Below, piece by piece: positions 32,857 through 42,444 of a stretch of 64,000 nt of DNA. The first letter of the stretch is position 1. Every line of letters starts with the position of its first letter. The notes beneath the pieces are model-generated. The model did not search any database. It was not told the origin of the DNA and saw nothing but the letters and a program-made list of their open reading frames with translations. Both the position numbers and the translations under genes were made by a program. Location: NCBI GenBank assembly GCA_947646735.1, contig CANTFK010000159.1, positions 124,001-188,000 of the forward strand. The letters run 5' to 3'. Source of the DNA: Peronospora farinosa (taxonomy: Eukaryota; Oomycota; Peronosporomycetes; Peronosporales; Peronosporaceae).

Positions 32857-35490
32857 ATGTCTTCGTCGTCTCCATGGGGCGGCTGGGGCACGAAGCTCAA
32901 CGTGACGTCGATAGTATCACAGGGACTGGAACAAGTCCGTAATCTTCGTGAAGATGTTGAAAAATCCTTTGATCAGGTGGTAACAGGCGCTCCAGGAGCT
33001 CGCGTTTCGCTTCCTCTTACTTTAAAATCACAGCAACAAATTGAGGACAAAGAGCTTGATAAGGAGGTAATTACGATACAAAATGAGGCGGATGTGGGTC
33101 AAAATGAGGTGATTGTAGCAGTTGGAACAACGTTAAGTGAGGATAGAAAGTCTATTGAGGTCTTAGAAGAGAAAATTAAAGTTGAGGAGGCTGAAGAGAA
33201 CGAAAAGGACGAGCATCAACAGAATGTGATGAATGCGAGTGAACAAGAAGAAGGAGAAGAAGAAGTGAAGGAGATGGAGATGGAGCTACAAGAAAAGAAG
33301 GAGATGGAGCTACAAGAGAAGAAGGAGATGGAGCTGCAAGAGGGTGACAAACAGGATTTACAAGCTGTCGAAGAGGTCGCGCTTTTGTACGAAGAGCAAG
33401 AAGAGGAACAACAGCAGGAGATTGAGATTGAGGAGAAGATAGTGGAGGACAAAGAGGACGAGGTTCAAGATGAGGAAGATACTTTGGAAACGACGAAGAG
33501 TGTGGATGAGTCAAATGATGAAGAAGCTGAGCAAGAGCAGGTGGTTGCTGCTGCAAGCGATGACGTGAAGGTAGCGGTTTTAGTGAAGGAGCTTGAAATG
33601 CGTGAGTCGCAGCTGTTGGCAACGTCGGCGACTATCCGTGAGCTGCACGATGAGCTGGACAAGACGTGCCGTCGAGAAGTTGCAGCAGTAGAACGTGCAG
33701 ACTTTCTTACGGAGCAACTGGAAAACACGCGGCGCGAAGTAGCAAAGCTGACGCAGCTGCACAAAGACGCGAGTAGTCAAAATGCTGATGTACAGGCGCT
33801 GCAAATGGCTCTTGCAGAGAAGGAGGAGAAGTTGAGTGCGTTGCTAGATGAAGGTCAGGCTCTGTCGGTCAAGCAGGCGCAGATGGAGCAGAGACTGCGT
33901 TCACTACGTAAAGAAAAGGACGAGCTGGAGAAGCAAGCATTATCATCTCAGGCACAAGTTGAAGCGTCAGCAGAGGAGATGAAGAAGATTGTGTCGAAGC
34001 TGAAGGCGAGCGAAGAAGAAAAGACGAGCCTTATGCAGGAAAACCTTAAACTTGCGCGTAATACGGAGCTGACGAGTGCCAGTGTCGAAAAAGCTGAGCA
34101 AAGTGCGCTAGAGGCTACGCAGCAGCTGGAAAAGTTGCAGGCAGAGCTGGAAAAGCTGACTCTCGCTTCTGCCATCAAAAGTGAAGAGATTGAGAGACTG
34201 AAGATGGCTTCCCAGTCCAATGAGACTCTTAACCATGAGAAAAAGGAGCTTCAACAAACATTGCAGTTTCTGCAAGCTAATGTCCGCGACTTGGAGAAAG
34301 AGGTAGCTCGCCGCGAGGAGATGGCGCGGGCAGAGATTGCAGACCTGAAGCGTAAATGGCAGGACGCTGTGGCTCGTGTGGACATACTAGGACAGAGCGT
34401 ATCCGAAGCTACTCAGCCGTTGTTTCGCCAACTTCATGCATTGCAAGAGGACCAACGTGCGAGACAAGATAATTGGAAGGCGACGGAGAACACGCTTATT
34501 TTACGCATTGAAGAGGCCATAGAACAACGTCGTGTAGCAGAGCAGGAGAAACTTGATATGAAGCAGCAATTGCATGAATTTCGACGGAAGGTGGAGGAAA
34601 GCGAGTTGGAAATGACAAGGATACAGGCCGAACTTGCACGCTCGCAAGATGCTGTGGAAAGTACTAAGGCTCGTGCTCGCGAGTTGTGCGGACGGGCTGA
34701 TGCACTCCAGATTGAGTTAGATCAGGCTAAGCGCCAACGCGACGAGCAGACAGAAGTAAAAGAGCAACTTCAGGCCCGATTAGCTAATGTTGAGAAGTCT
34801 GCAAAACAGTTGCAGGCTTCATCGGCCGCGACAGTTGAACTGAAACAAATTCGTGAGCGCGAGGAACAGCTTCGTCAGGACCTGGAGTGGCACCAACAAG
34901 AGCTTCTGCGATTAAAAAACTTAACGGCACAACTTGTGTCTGCACCTGTATCTACAGGCTCCACATCTTCGCAGCGTCATTATGTGAGGCGAAGGTTTGA
35001 CGGCGAGCAGCCCAATGGATCTGAAGGTGTCGATGGTGAACTATCTTCTGAGGCATTAATTCTCAAAAAAACGTTGGAAACAGCAATGAGCGATCAACTC
35101 ACGTTGAATGGTCACAATACGTCGGTGTTGAGACTCAGTCAGCTGCAGCAGCAATTACGTTTACGTGAGGGCGAAAACCGAATGCTGAAACAACAGCTAG
35201 AAACATTAGAGGCTCGACAGAAACAAACGACTGACGAGATTGTTCGACTGAGCTCGCGCAACGCGTTGTTGGAGAGCGGTGAAACACAACGCGAGCAGGC
35301 ACAATTAGAATTGGTGAAACTACAGAAGCACCAAGTGGTGCTGCTCGAACTGTTTGGTGAGAAAGAGGAGCAAGTTGAGGAGTTGCAAGCTGAGGTAAAA
35401 GAGCTTAAGGCGTTTTACCGAAAGCAGCTCGATGCGCTGGCTACTCATAATGAGGAACAGCAAAAGCAGCGAGCAGAACAACAGCAGTAG
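32857..35490 (+). CDS. TMF-like golgin (TATA element modulatory factor family)
   Basis: A single frame of 877 residues from this ATG (912 if the ATG at 32752 is used). I chose 32857 because family similarity starts directly after it (SPWGGWGTKLNVTSI, then amphipathic VSQGLEQVRNLREDV). A very acidic Glu-rich segment follows, then about 550 residues of coiled coil. The C-terminal block VVLLELFGEKEEQVEELQ with LKAFYRKQLDAL corresponds to the conserved TMF C-terminal domain. TMF/ARA160 is a Golgi tether that binds Rab6 (family knowledge). Within the acidic part, a short unit (MELQEKKE) is repeated three times. Confidence 0.82.
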   Translation: MSSSSPWGGWGTKLNVTSIVSQGLEQVRNLREDVEKSFDQVVTGAPGARVSLPLTLKSQQQIEDKELDKEVITIQNEADVGQNEVIVAVGTTLSEDRKSIEVLEEKIKVEEAEENEKDEHQQNVMNASEQEEGEEEVKEMEMELQEKKEMELQEKKEMELQEGDKQDLQAVEEVALLYEEQEEEQQQEIEIEEKIVEDKEDEVQDEEDTLETTKSVDESNDEEAEQEQVVAAASDDVKVAVLVKELEMRESQLLATSATIRELHDELDKTCRREVAAVERADFLTEQLENTRREVAKLTQLHKDASSQNADVQALQMALAEKEEKLSALLDEGQALSVKQAQMEQRLRSLRKEKDELEKQALSSQAQVEASAEEMKKIVSKLKASEEEKTSLMQENLKLARNTELTSASVEKAEQSALEATQQLEKLQAELEKLTLASAIKSEEIERLKMASQSNETLNHEKKELQQTLQFLQANVRDLEKEVARREEMARAEIADLKRKWQDAVARVDILGQSVSEATQPLFRQLHALQEDQRARQDNWKATENTLILRIEEAIEQRRVAEQEKLDMKQQLHEFRRKVEESELEMTRIQAELARSQDAVESTKARARELCGRADALQIELDQAKRQRDEQTEVKEQLQARLANVEKSAKQLQASSAATVELKQIREREEQLRQDLEWHQQELLRLKNLTAQLVSAPVSTGSTSSQRHYVRRRFDGEQPNGSEGVDGELSSEALILKKTLETAMSDQLTLNGHNTSVLRLSQLQQQLRLREGENRMLKQQLETLEARQKQTTDEIVRLSSRNALLESGETQREQAQLELVKLQKHQVVLLELFGEKEEQVEELQAEVKELKAFYRKQLDALATHNEEQQKQRAEQQQ

Positions 35491-36119
35491 TGCACGCACG
35501 TGAGACTAATCAATGGGAAGCCCGATTTCCTGCTCGACTTGATCCATCTTTCCTACTTGTTGTTCGAAGAATACGTTCCGATGCGTATGCTACTGTGTGG
35601 AGTCATAGATCCGAGAGGCAAGGGGAAACGACCTCCTTTTGAGAAAATTGGTGTTTTCAAGTTCAGCTGAAACACACGACCCTATCGTCCCCAGCTTTTT
35701 GTAGAGCTTCAGCTTGCATTCTAAGGCTCTAGATGAAAGCTTTGTCCTAATTGTCCCGGTTGGCAGGCCAATGATGCACGATCGTGAGGTCGTTTGCTGG
35801 GCGTTTATCTCTGGTGTCGAAAAGGTTTCCGAAGCGAGTTTTGGATTAAGTCATGAACCTAGAGCACAACAACATGAAGCTTCACTCCCATTTTCCACAT
35901 TGAAGTGGGAGAAGTATATCGTCGCAGAGGCTGGCGATTTGCTGTGGTGTTATCGTTGACAGTAACGTCGGTGTGAGCAGAGCCTTAAAGATTAAAGCTT
36001 GTTGCACCATACAGCAAGCTAAGCGTGTCCAAAACATTAGTGCCGCCGAATCCAATCGGTCACCGTCACGTTCATCCAATACATTACACTATACTTGAAG
36101 TACAAACCTTCTCGAGCGT
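35491..36119. other. convergent 3' region between TMF-like and TRM112 genes
   Basis: Short frames only, without domains. Nothing else is supported. Confidence 0.5.
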
Positions 36120-36875
36120 TTACAGTTCATCCTCTTCGAGCAGCATATTTGGCACGGCGTTCGACACTTGGTAGCTACGTCCACAGTTGTTGCACACCAG
36201 CTCTCCCTCTACGATGTTCGTCTGCATCATGGAAGAAAAAACAAATCACACGCCCACAACCGTCAGACATTGACAATCAACAAGGATCCAGCCCCACGTC
36301 ACCGTAGAAACGTCTTTCTCCACTGCTACTTACGTCAAAAATGACACGATGGATCAGTTTCAGCAAGTCGTCCTGCTCTGACAAGTCAGCAGGAAGATGC
36401 TCTGGTAAAGTCGGCACCTCCGGATGGTTTAACTAGAGCCCCAGTAGCAATGAAAATGATCGGTGAGGACCTTTGAAGCATCAAAACAAAGCATCGTCAC
36501 AAATTCACCTCTTTGGTGGTGTGGCATAGTGCAGGATAGTCGATGGAGCGCATAATATGGAGCATAAAACTTTTACTGAACTGTGTCTTAAGTACAACAA
36601 CACCATCCATCTCTGGTACAATCTATAGAAAGCATTCCTTAGTCTCTATAGTCCACAACAAGCACAAGTCCACGGAATTCAACGTACTTTCAGTGGAAAA
36701 TTAAGTGGACGAGCGTCTACGTCGCGTCCAGCCGTATCAGCACACGCCTATCGATAGAACAACGAACCATATACCCGTTACTTGTTGGCTGTATGATATC
36801 CGCATATCCAGCGCCATTTCTTGTGCTAGTCACCTTGACATGGCATACGAGCATATTGTGCGTCAGCAGCCGCAT
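36120..36875 (-). CDS. TRM112: TRM112, methyltransferase activator subunit
   Basis: Five small exons on the minus strand: 36875-36834, 36747-36688, 36622-36509, 36432-36334 and 36221-36120. All junctions are in phase 0 with GT-AG borders, giving 138 residues (family 125-135). The protein begins MRLLTHNMLVCHVK, and exon 2 continues ACADTAGR, so Cys11 and Cys16 form half of the zinc site. The C-terminus supplies Cys115 and Cys118 (ELVCNNCGRSY) and ends VPNMLLEEDEL, the TRM112 signature. TRM112 stabilises several methyltransferases acting on tRNA, rRNA and eRF1 (Trm9, Trm11, Bud23, Mtq2). It is divergent from the nucleostemin-like gene 240 bp away. The exons are too short to show as long open frames. 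Confidence 0.93.
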
Positions 36876-37115
36876 CTTCGTCTCTCTGGTGTCCAGTGAT
36901 AGTCGCTCAGGTCTTTTTACACTTGGTTTCACTAAGTGGACGCTCACTTGGTGGACCTAAGTGGACCTAAATATTCTCTTTCGACCAATCACTGTCTGCG
37001 AATCAAACGACTGGAGCGCGAGAGTAGAGGACCAGAGCATCATAGCGGAAGCTGCTCCACTTTCTTCCATTGCTGCCTGTGAACGACCCAGTGACTTGAA
37101 AAACGTAGTGAGATC
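36876..37115. promoter_or_regulatory. bidirectional promoter region, TRM112 / GNL3-like
   Basis: 240 bp separate two divergent ATGs. It includes a direct repeat of AAGTGGACCTAA (about 36947-36969) and must contain both promoters. Both products serve ribosome biogenesis or translation, so shared control is plausible but inferred. Confidence 0.45.
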
Positions 37116-38639
37116 ATGGTCAAGAAGAAAGGAAAATCCAAACGATTATCTCTACATAAGAAGTACAAGATTGCTCGTAAAGTGCGTGAACATAAGCGAC
37201 AGGAACGCAAGTCGGATAAGCTCAATCAACATAAGAAGAAAAAAGATTCAGGGATTCCCAATAATTGGCCGTTTAAAGAAGAATTATTGCTACAGGTAGA
37301 GCAATCACGATTGGCAGAGATTGAAGCGCAACGTCAAGCTCAACAACAACGGAAAGAGGACAAGAAGAAGGCGAAACTGCAGACTAGACTTGAACGAAAC
37401 AAGGCCGTGGCACCCGTGACTCCATTAAGTGTCGAGTTACAGGCTAAAAAGGACCTTAAACATGCTGTACAAGCGGCAGATGTAGTGCTCATTGTGCTGG
37501 ATGCACGTGACCCACAGGGTTCTCGTTCGCTCTCGCTCGAGGACGGTCTGGTGGCCAAAGGACACAAGAAGGTCGTTCTTGTACTCAATAAAGTGGACCT
37601 TGTATCAGCTCATACGGCACAGAAATGGGTCACTTATCTACGTCGCTTCCACCCGACGATTCCTGTGCGTGCGTTAAACGCCAAAATGTCGGACAGCTCC
37701 AAGAAAACCAGACAGGAGAAGGGTCATAAAGCGCTCTATGACCGACAGCAGGAGATTAGCGGCATGCGTGACAATGGAGAGGTGCAGCCATTGCGTGTGT
37801 TTTTAAATGAACTGGCTAACAGCGTGGATAAACCCATTAGTGTGGCTGTCGTCGGGTACCCGAACGTAGGCAAGAGCACACTCATCAACTCGATCAAGCG
37901 GCGCCAGATGGCCAACGTGTCGAGCAACCCGCAGTCTACTAAGACTGCACAGGAAGTGCATTACGGCGAGAAGATTATGCTGGTGGATTGTCCTGCACTG
38001 GACCCGGACTACAGCGACGAATCGGCTGCCATCCTGCGTCATGGAATTGCTGGAGTTTTTGTGGAAGATCCCGTGCCCGTTGTGAAGAGCATTGTTGAGC
38101 GGGGAGATGCCGTGAACCTCATGCAGACGCTCCAGGTCCCCGTGTTCCGGAATCACGAAGAGTTTCTTACCAAGCTTGCCATCAAGCAAAACATGCTCCG
38201 CAAGGGCGGCGAACCGGACATTCTCATGGTGGCACGGACGTTCTTGCAGAATATGGGCAAGGGTGTGTACAGCCCTTCGTGTCTGCCGCCGGCCAAGTCC
38301 AAGTCGCGGTTTGAGGTGCCCACCTGGTACAAGAAGCTGGATCTTGCTACGGTATGCTTGCTTTAAGCTGTGGTCTTATCTTGTGATACTGAACAAACGC
38401 TTGTTACTCAGCTCCCTGATGCCGAAACGCTGCTGTACAGCTCCAATGCGACTGGCCACAAGCGCGTGCTCCTCTTCAAAGCAGCTCCTGTCTCACATGC
38501 TGTCGGAGAAACCACAGAATACGACCTTGTTATGGGAGAGCTACCGGAAAACGACGGTCTTACATCAGAAGAGGAAGATGAGGATGGCGACGCTGATATG
38601 GAAGAGGAGGAAGAAAAAATGAAGGATGGCGAGGAATAA
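37116..38639 (+). CDS. nucleostemin/GNL3-like circularly permuted GTPase
   Basis: Exons 37116-38351 and 38412-38639 with a 60-bp GT-AG intron, phase 0, 487 residues. The N-terminus is very basic (KKKGKSKRLSLHKKYKIARK), the GN3L/Grn1 type. The GTPase motifs are permuted: G4 NKVDLV, then G1 GYPNVGKSTLIN, then the G3 position DCPALD, where the usual DxPG glycine is absent, as in animal nucleostemin. The C-terminus is highly acidic (SEEEDEDGDADMEEEEE). Relatives act in nucleolar maturation and export of the large ribosomal subunit. Confidence 0.9.
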
Positions 38640-39082
38640 GCGCTGCCGCTTGTGGGGATCAGAGGCGCTATTGACAGCTAGTAGTAGAGTTGATGCAGCG
38701 CGTTGCTGTTTTCCAGCTAGACCGATACATGTACTTATTAATCTTGATGCGCTGCCGCGGAGTGTGTTTTTCGCTTGAAGTGGCGATTGATGGTCAGATC
38801 AACTACTCACTCGTGAACAAGATGTTGCCGACATGTATAAAGCAGCTTTGTTTGAGGCTTTTTAAAGATTTGTTCGCATTTGGCAACACTCCCAATCGCG
38901 CAATATTCCATCAGCCACTGCCGTGACCAAATTTCTTTTATTCAGACGTCACTTGTTACAAAGTAAAAGAACAGAGATATTGACTTGTAAGCTCTTGCCC
39001 ACTGTGCGTCAAGTCCGGAGTTCAGCTCAAGTCTCAATCCGTTGAGTATTTAATTTCTGTGACAAACACTCCACATCCTTGG
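38640..39082. other. convergent 3' region between GNL3-like and RPAP2 genes
   Basis: Nothing with recognisable similarity was found. A plus-strand frame (38690-38926) has no domain. Confidence 0.5.
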
Positions 39083-41112
39083 TTACTCGACCTGTTCCAT
39101 CAATTCGTCGTATTCTTCACGTAGTACAAGGGCATCTTGTAGCATCCCTGCTAATTGGACAGTTGAAAACTCTTCCTCCTTTGGAGCTTTTGCTCGAGTT
39201 TGGCAAATGCATTTGCTTTTCGCACGACGGCACTTGCGACAAAAGGCCTCACGTGTTTCTCCGTTTGCTGCTTTCTTGGTACTAGGCACGTCCTCCGGTA
39301 CAGGATCCACATCCATATCCACGGCAACATCGCTATCCTTTCGCACTTCATAAAATAATTGGAGCAGCTGGTGAAGCTCCGACGAGTCCAGCTTGGTCAG
39401 TGTTTTAACTTGATTACTACATGGGCAGCACAAAGCATCAGACCTCGCCTCTTCATACTGGTAGCAACACTAAACAGCTAACCCACCTTCGCTCTCCTTC
39501 TGCAAGTTCATTGGGTTTAATATCGTAAGCTACAAGCATCAAAATTGTTGCGATGCAGGTCCACTAGTACAAAAGGATCATTAGTTTAAGACACCGCAAA
39601 ACATTAAGCTCCTCATAGGCGCCGTACCTGGTGCGTGTTATGGGTGTCAATGGCGTCACGAAGTGTAAATGTCTCTGTAATAGTGTCGATACGGTGGTTT
39701 GCAAACCGGTCGCTGGCAAGTTTGAGCTTGAGTGCTACTTGAGGCAACGGACGCCGCAGCATAAGAGAGAGAGAATTCCACCTCTCCAAACGAGTTTGAC
39801 GCGCACGACGGCGTGCAGCAGCAGCCTCGGCCTTTTCTGGCCCTCCAACTAAGGGATCTTGGTCGTCCATCTCCTCGTTCTTATTAGAAAAAGGTTGTCC
39901 TGCCACTAATAGTGTCGTTTCATGGGTAATCCAATTGGAAAACAATCCCCAGAGGTGGCAAAATAATGGCAGGTCATTCAGATTCACCACTTCTCCGTCA
40001 TCAAAATCCGAGATCTCAAAGCTGCCAGCAGAAGACACGTCACTTGCAGCCGCATCGCTCTCATCGCTGTCGCTAACTATGACATCATCGTCATCATCTT
40101 CTTCTTCTTGACTTTTTTTTACTATCTTCTCCACTTTTTTCGCCAGTTTCTGCTTGTGTGCTGGAAACACGTAGCCTTCGATAAGCATCGCATGCTCAGC
40201 CGTCGGGAAGTTTCTGTCAGGAAGTGCAGGTGCTTGGTTCTCCTTCAAGCTCATCTTTTCCAATGCTGGTGGAACACCCATAGCCATTGAATTTGCCGTC
40301 GAGTGTCTCCTTTCAACAATACCAAGATCGTGTGTCTTGGCCCATATCGATCTGACCTTTGGCATTGGCCTTGGATTCTGTATTACTGGATTCTTGACGT
40401 TTACAATCGACTTTGTATCGTCTTCGTAGTCGATAGGATTGGGTTTATCCGTGCCAAATACGTCGATCAACGATGGTGCCAGCTGTGGGGGTTTCTGAGC
40501 CAATCTGGACAGCAAGACACGAGCTTTCTACAACAACAAAGCAAATAGACACAAGGTTATTGCTTACAATTTTATCACAAAATCACCATTTCTGCAGCAT
40601 TTTAAAAGCGTAGAACAAGCTCAAAAAAGTCAAGAAACAATTGAATCGGTACCTTAAGGCACGTCTGTGAGCAGAATTGCTGCTCATAAGAAGCATCATA
40701 GATCTCTTTACGAGCCAATGAAACCCGTAGCTTGCCTCTTGACCTGATCACGACCAAACAAATCACAATATAAAACAAGCAATTTCATTGGCTAAAAAGA
40801 AAGTACGAACTTGGACAGTAAGGTATCACAGCTGGGAAAGGCACAGAGTTTAGCAGCTGCACGCTCTTGAAAAACTTCTTCCATCTGTCGACGCTGTAGA
40901 AGACGACCGCTTAGTTCTAGATAACGCACAGGTACGTGTGGTGTTAATAGCGTCGCCATAAGCGCAAAAGCTTCGTGGACAGTCGAGCCATTAACGCTCG
41001 TCATGCTCTTGGAAAGGTTTTGAAATCTGTGTAAACCACATTTTAGCATACGTGTAGCCATGTTGTATCTAGATGTACCCATATGCAATTCTTCAACTTG
41101 GTTATCTCCCAT
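39083..41112 (-). CDS. RPAP2/Rtr1-type RNA polymerase II CTD phosphatase
   Basis: Exons: 41112-40811, 40743-40653, 40527-39628, 39563-39534 and 39457-39083. Phases close to give 565 residues; the GTTCGT donor of exon 1 is atypical. The Rtr1 zinc site spans intron 1: LCAFPSCDTLLSK then SRGKLRVSLARKEIYDA and FCSQTCLK (Cx4C and Cx3C). The middle has a long acidic tract (EEEDDDDDVIVSDSDESD). A helical domain follows (LFCHLWGLFSNWITHETT). The final exon adds a second cysteine cluster (CRKCRRAKSKCIC). RPAP2 removes Ser5 phosphate from the Pol II CTD and helps assemble and import the polymerase. The true start may lie downstream, because the divergent neighbour begins only 108 bp away. The short exon 4 is the least certain part. 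Confidence 0.82.
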
Positions 41113-41220
41113 TCAGCCAATCAGCATCAGTCTCTGACGATTTTTGAGACTCCAAATCCGCACATCAGAATCAAATTTGCGTCATTCCTCCAAAGTCAAA
41201 AAAAGTCACAGTCTTTGACT
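41113..41220. promoter_or_regulatory. 108-bp bidirectional promoter, RPAP2 / enoyl-CoA hydratase
   Basis: Only 108 bp separate the two ATGs. A CCAAT word lies at 41117-41121, and TCATTCC at 41182-41188 resembles the oomycete initiator core (TCAYTYY). Assignment of the elements is inference. Confidence 0.45.
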
Positions 41221-42141
41221 ATGTTTTCTATACGTCCGATCCGTCCCTCTTTTTCGTCGTCTTTCCGTCGTCCGATTACCCGTTACTTTTCTTCTAAAGG
41301 TTCATCACTTTATTTCGTTCTCTCTCTTTTTTATTCACACTAAAAAACGTCATTTTTCATCTCTACAGCCGAGTATGAAAACATTCGCACGGAAGTTCGG
41401 GGGAAAGTCGCCATCATTACGTTACACCGTCCCAAAGCACTTAATGCTTTATGCAGTCCCCTTATTGAAGAACTCAATGGTGCAGCTCATGCCTTTGATG
41501 CTGATCGCAATATTGGTGCCATTGTTATCACTGGTAGTGACAAGGCGTTTGCAGCTGGTGCGGACATTAAAGAAATGGCATCCAAGAGTTTTGTGGACGT
41601 CTACAGCAGCAATATGTTTTCTAATTGGGGAGACATTACTCAGATATCCAAGCCTGTGATTGCTGCTGTTAATGGCTACGCACTTGGTGGTGGCTGTGAG
41701 CTCGCCATGCTCTGTGACCTCATTATCGCCGGAGACTCGGCCAAGTTCGGCCAGCCAGAGATCACCCTGGGCACGATTCCAGGCTGCGGTGGCACCCAAA
41801 GACTGATACGGGCTGTCGGCAAGGCTAAAGCCATGGAGATGATTCTCACGGGCAATATGATTGACGCTCAGCAGGCTGAACGCGACGGCCTCGTGGCCCG
41901 TGTCGTGCCGGCCGATCAGCTGCTAGACGAGGCACTGAAGACGGCCAACAAAATTGCCAATTTCTCACAGCCGGTGGTCAAGATGGCCAAGGAGGCCGTG
42001 AACGCCGCCTATGAGCAATCCCTGCAAGAAGGACTCAAGTACGAGAGCCGTCTCTTTTGGAGCTCGTTTGCCACGAAGGACCAGAAGGAGGGCATGGCCG
42101 CCTTCGTGGAGAAGCGTAAGGCTGACTTCAATAACGAGTAA
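41221..42141 (+). CDS. ECHS1: mitochondrial short-chain enoyl-CoA hydratase
   Basis: Exons 41221-41299 and 41369-42141, GT-AG intron of 69 bp, phase 1, 283 residues. Exon 1 encodes an Arg/Ser-rich presequence ([22 protein letters not shown]), a mitochondrial signal. The mature crotonase fold shows [12 protein letters not shown] (oxyanion hole region), ALGGGCELA and [12 protein letters not shown], supplying the two catalytic glutamates. It hydrates 2-enoyl-CoA in beta-oxidation. It ends with the usual FVEKRKADF tail. Upstream in-frame codons exist, but the targeting peptide fits the ATG at 41221. Confidence 0.95.
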
Positions 42142-42444
42142 ACACCGACTGCTAATCGTGTCCACTGCCGTGGAAATTTGTGGAAGTGAGCTCAAGAGAT
42201 TAAAATCAAAGCAAAAACATGATTGAAATCCACTTGTATCTATTTAGCTATTGCAAACTGCAGTCTCCATCACGACATGGGCAACAAGAGTAACGGTTAT
42301 GACCGACACCATGCTCAATGTGTCATCATGCCCGTCGTCTAAAGCTCGCGCAATAGCTACAAGCTTCTTTAAAAGAGCTTCTAAGGCTGTCGCTACAGAC
42401 CGAGCACAATGGTGCTCGCCATGAGAACATCCGTCAGCATCTCT
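42142..42444. other. convergent 3' region between ECHS1 and poly(A) polymerase
   Basis: 303 bp with no supported feature. Confidence 0.5.

Noticed and set aside
33176..33804. Minus-strand Ser/Leu-rich frames that look like secreted or membrane proteins
   Set aside because: They are complements of the Glu-rich and coiled-coil parts of the golgin gene, where GAG/GAA codons read as CTC/TTC on the other strand.
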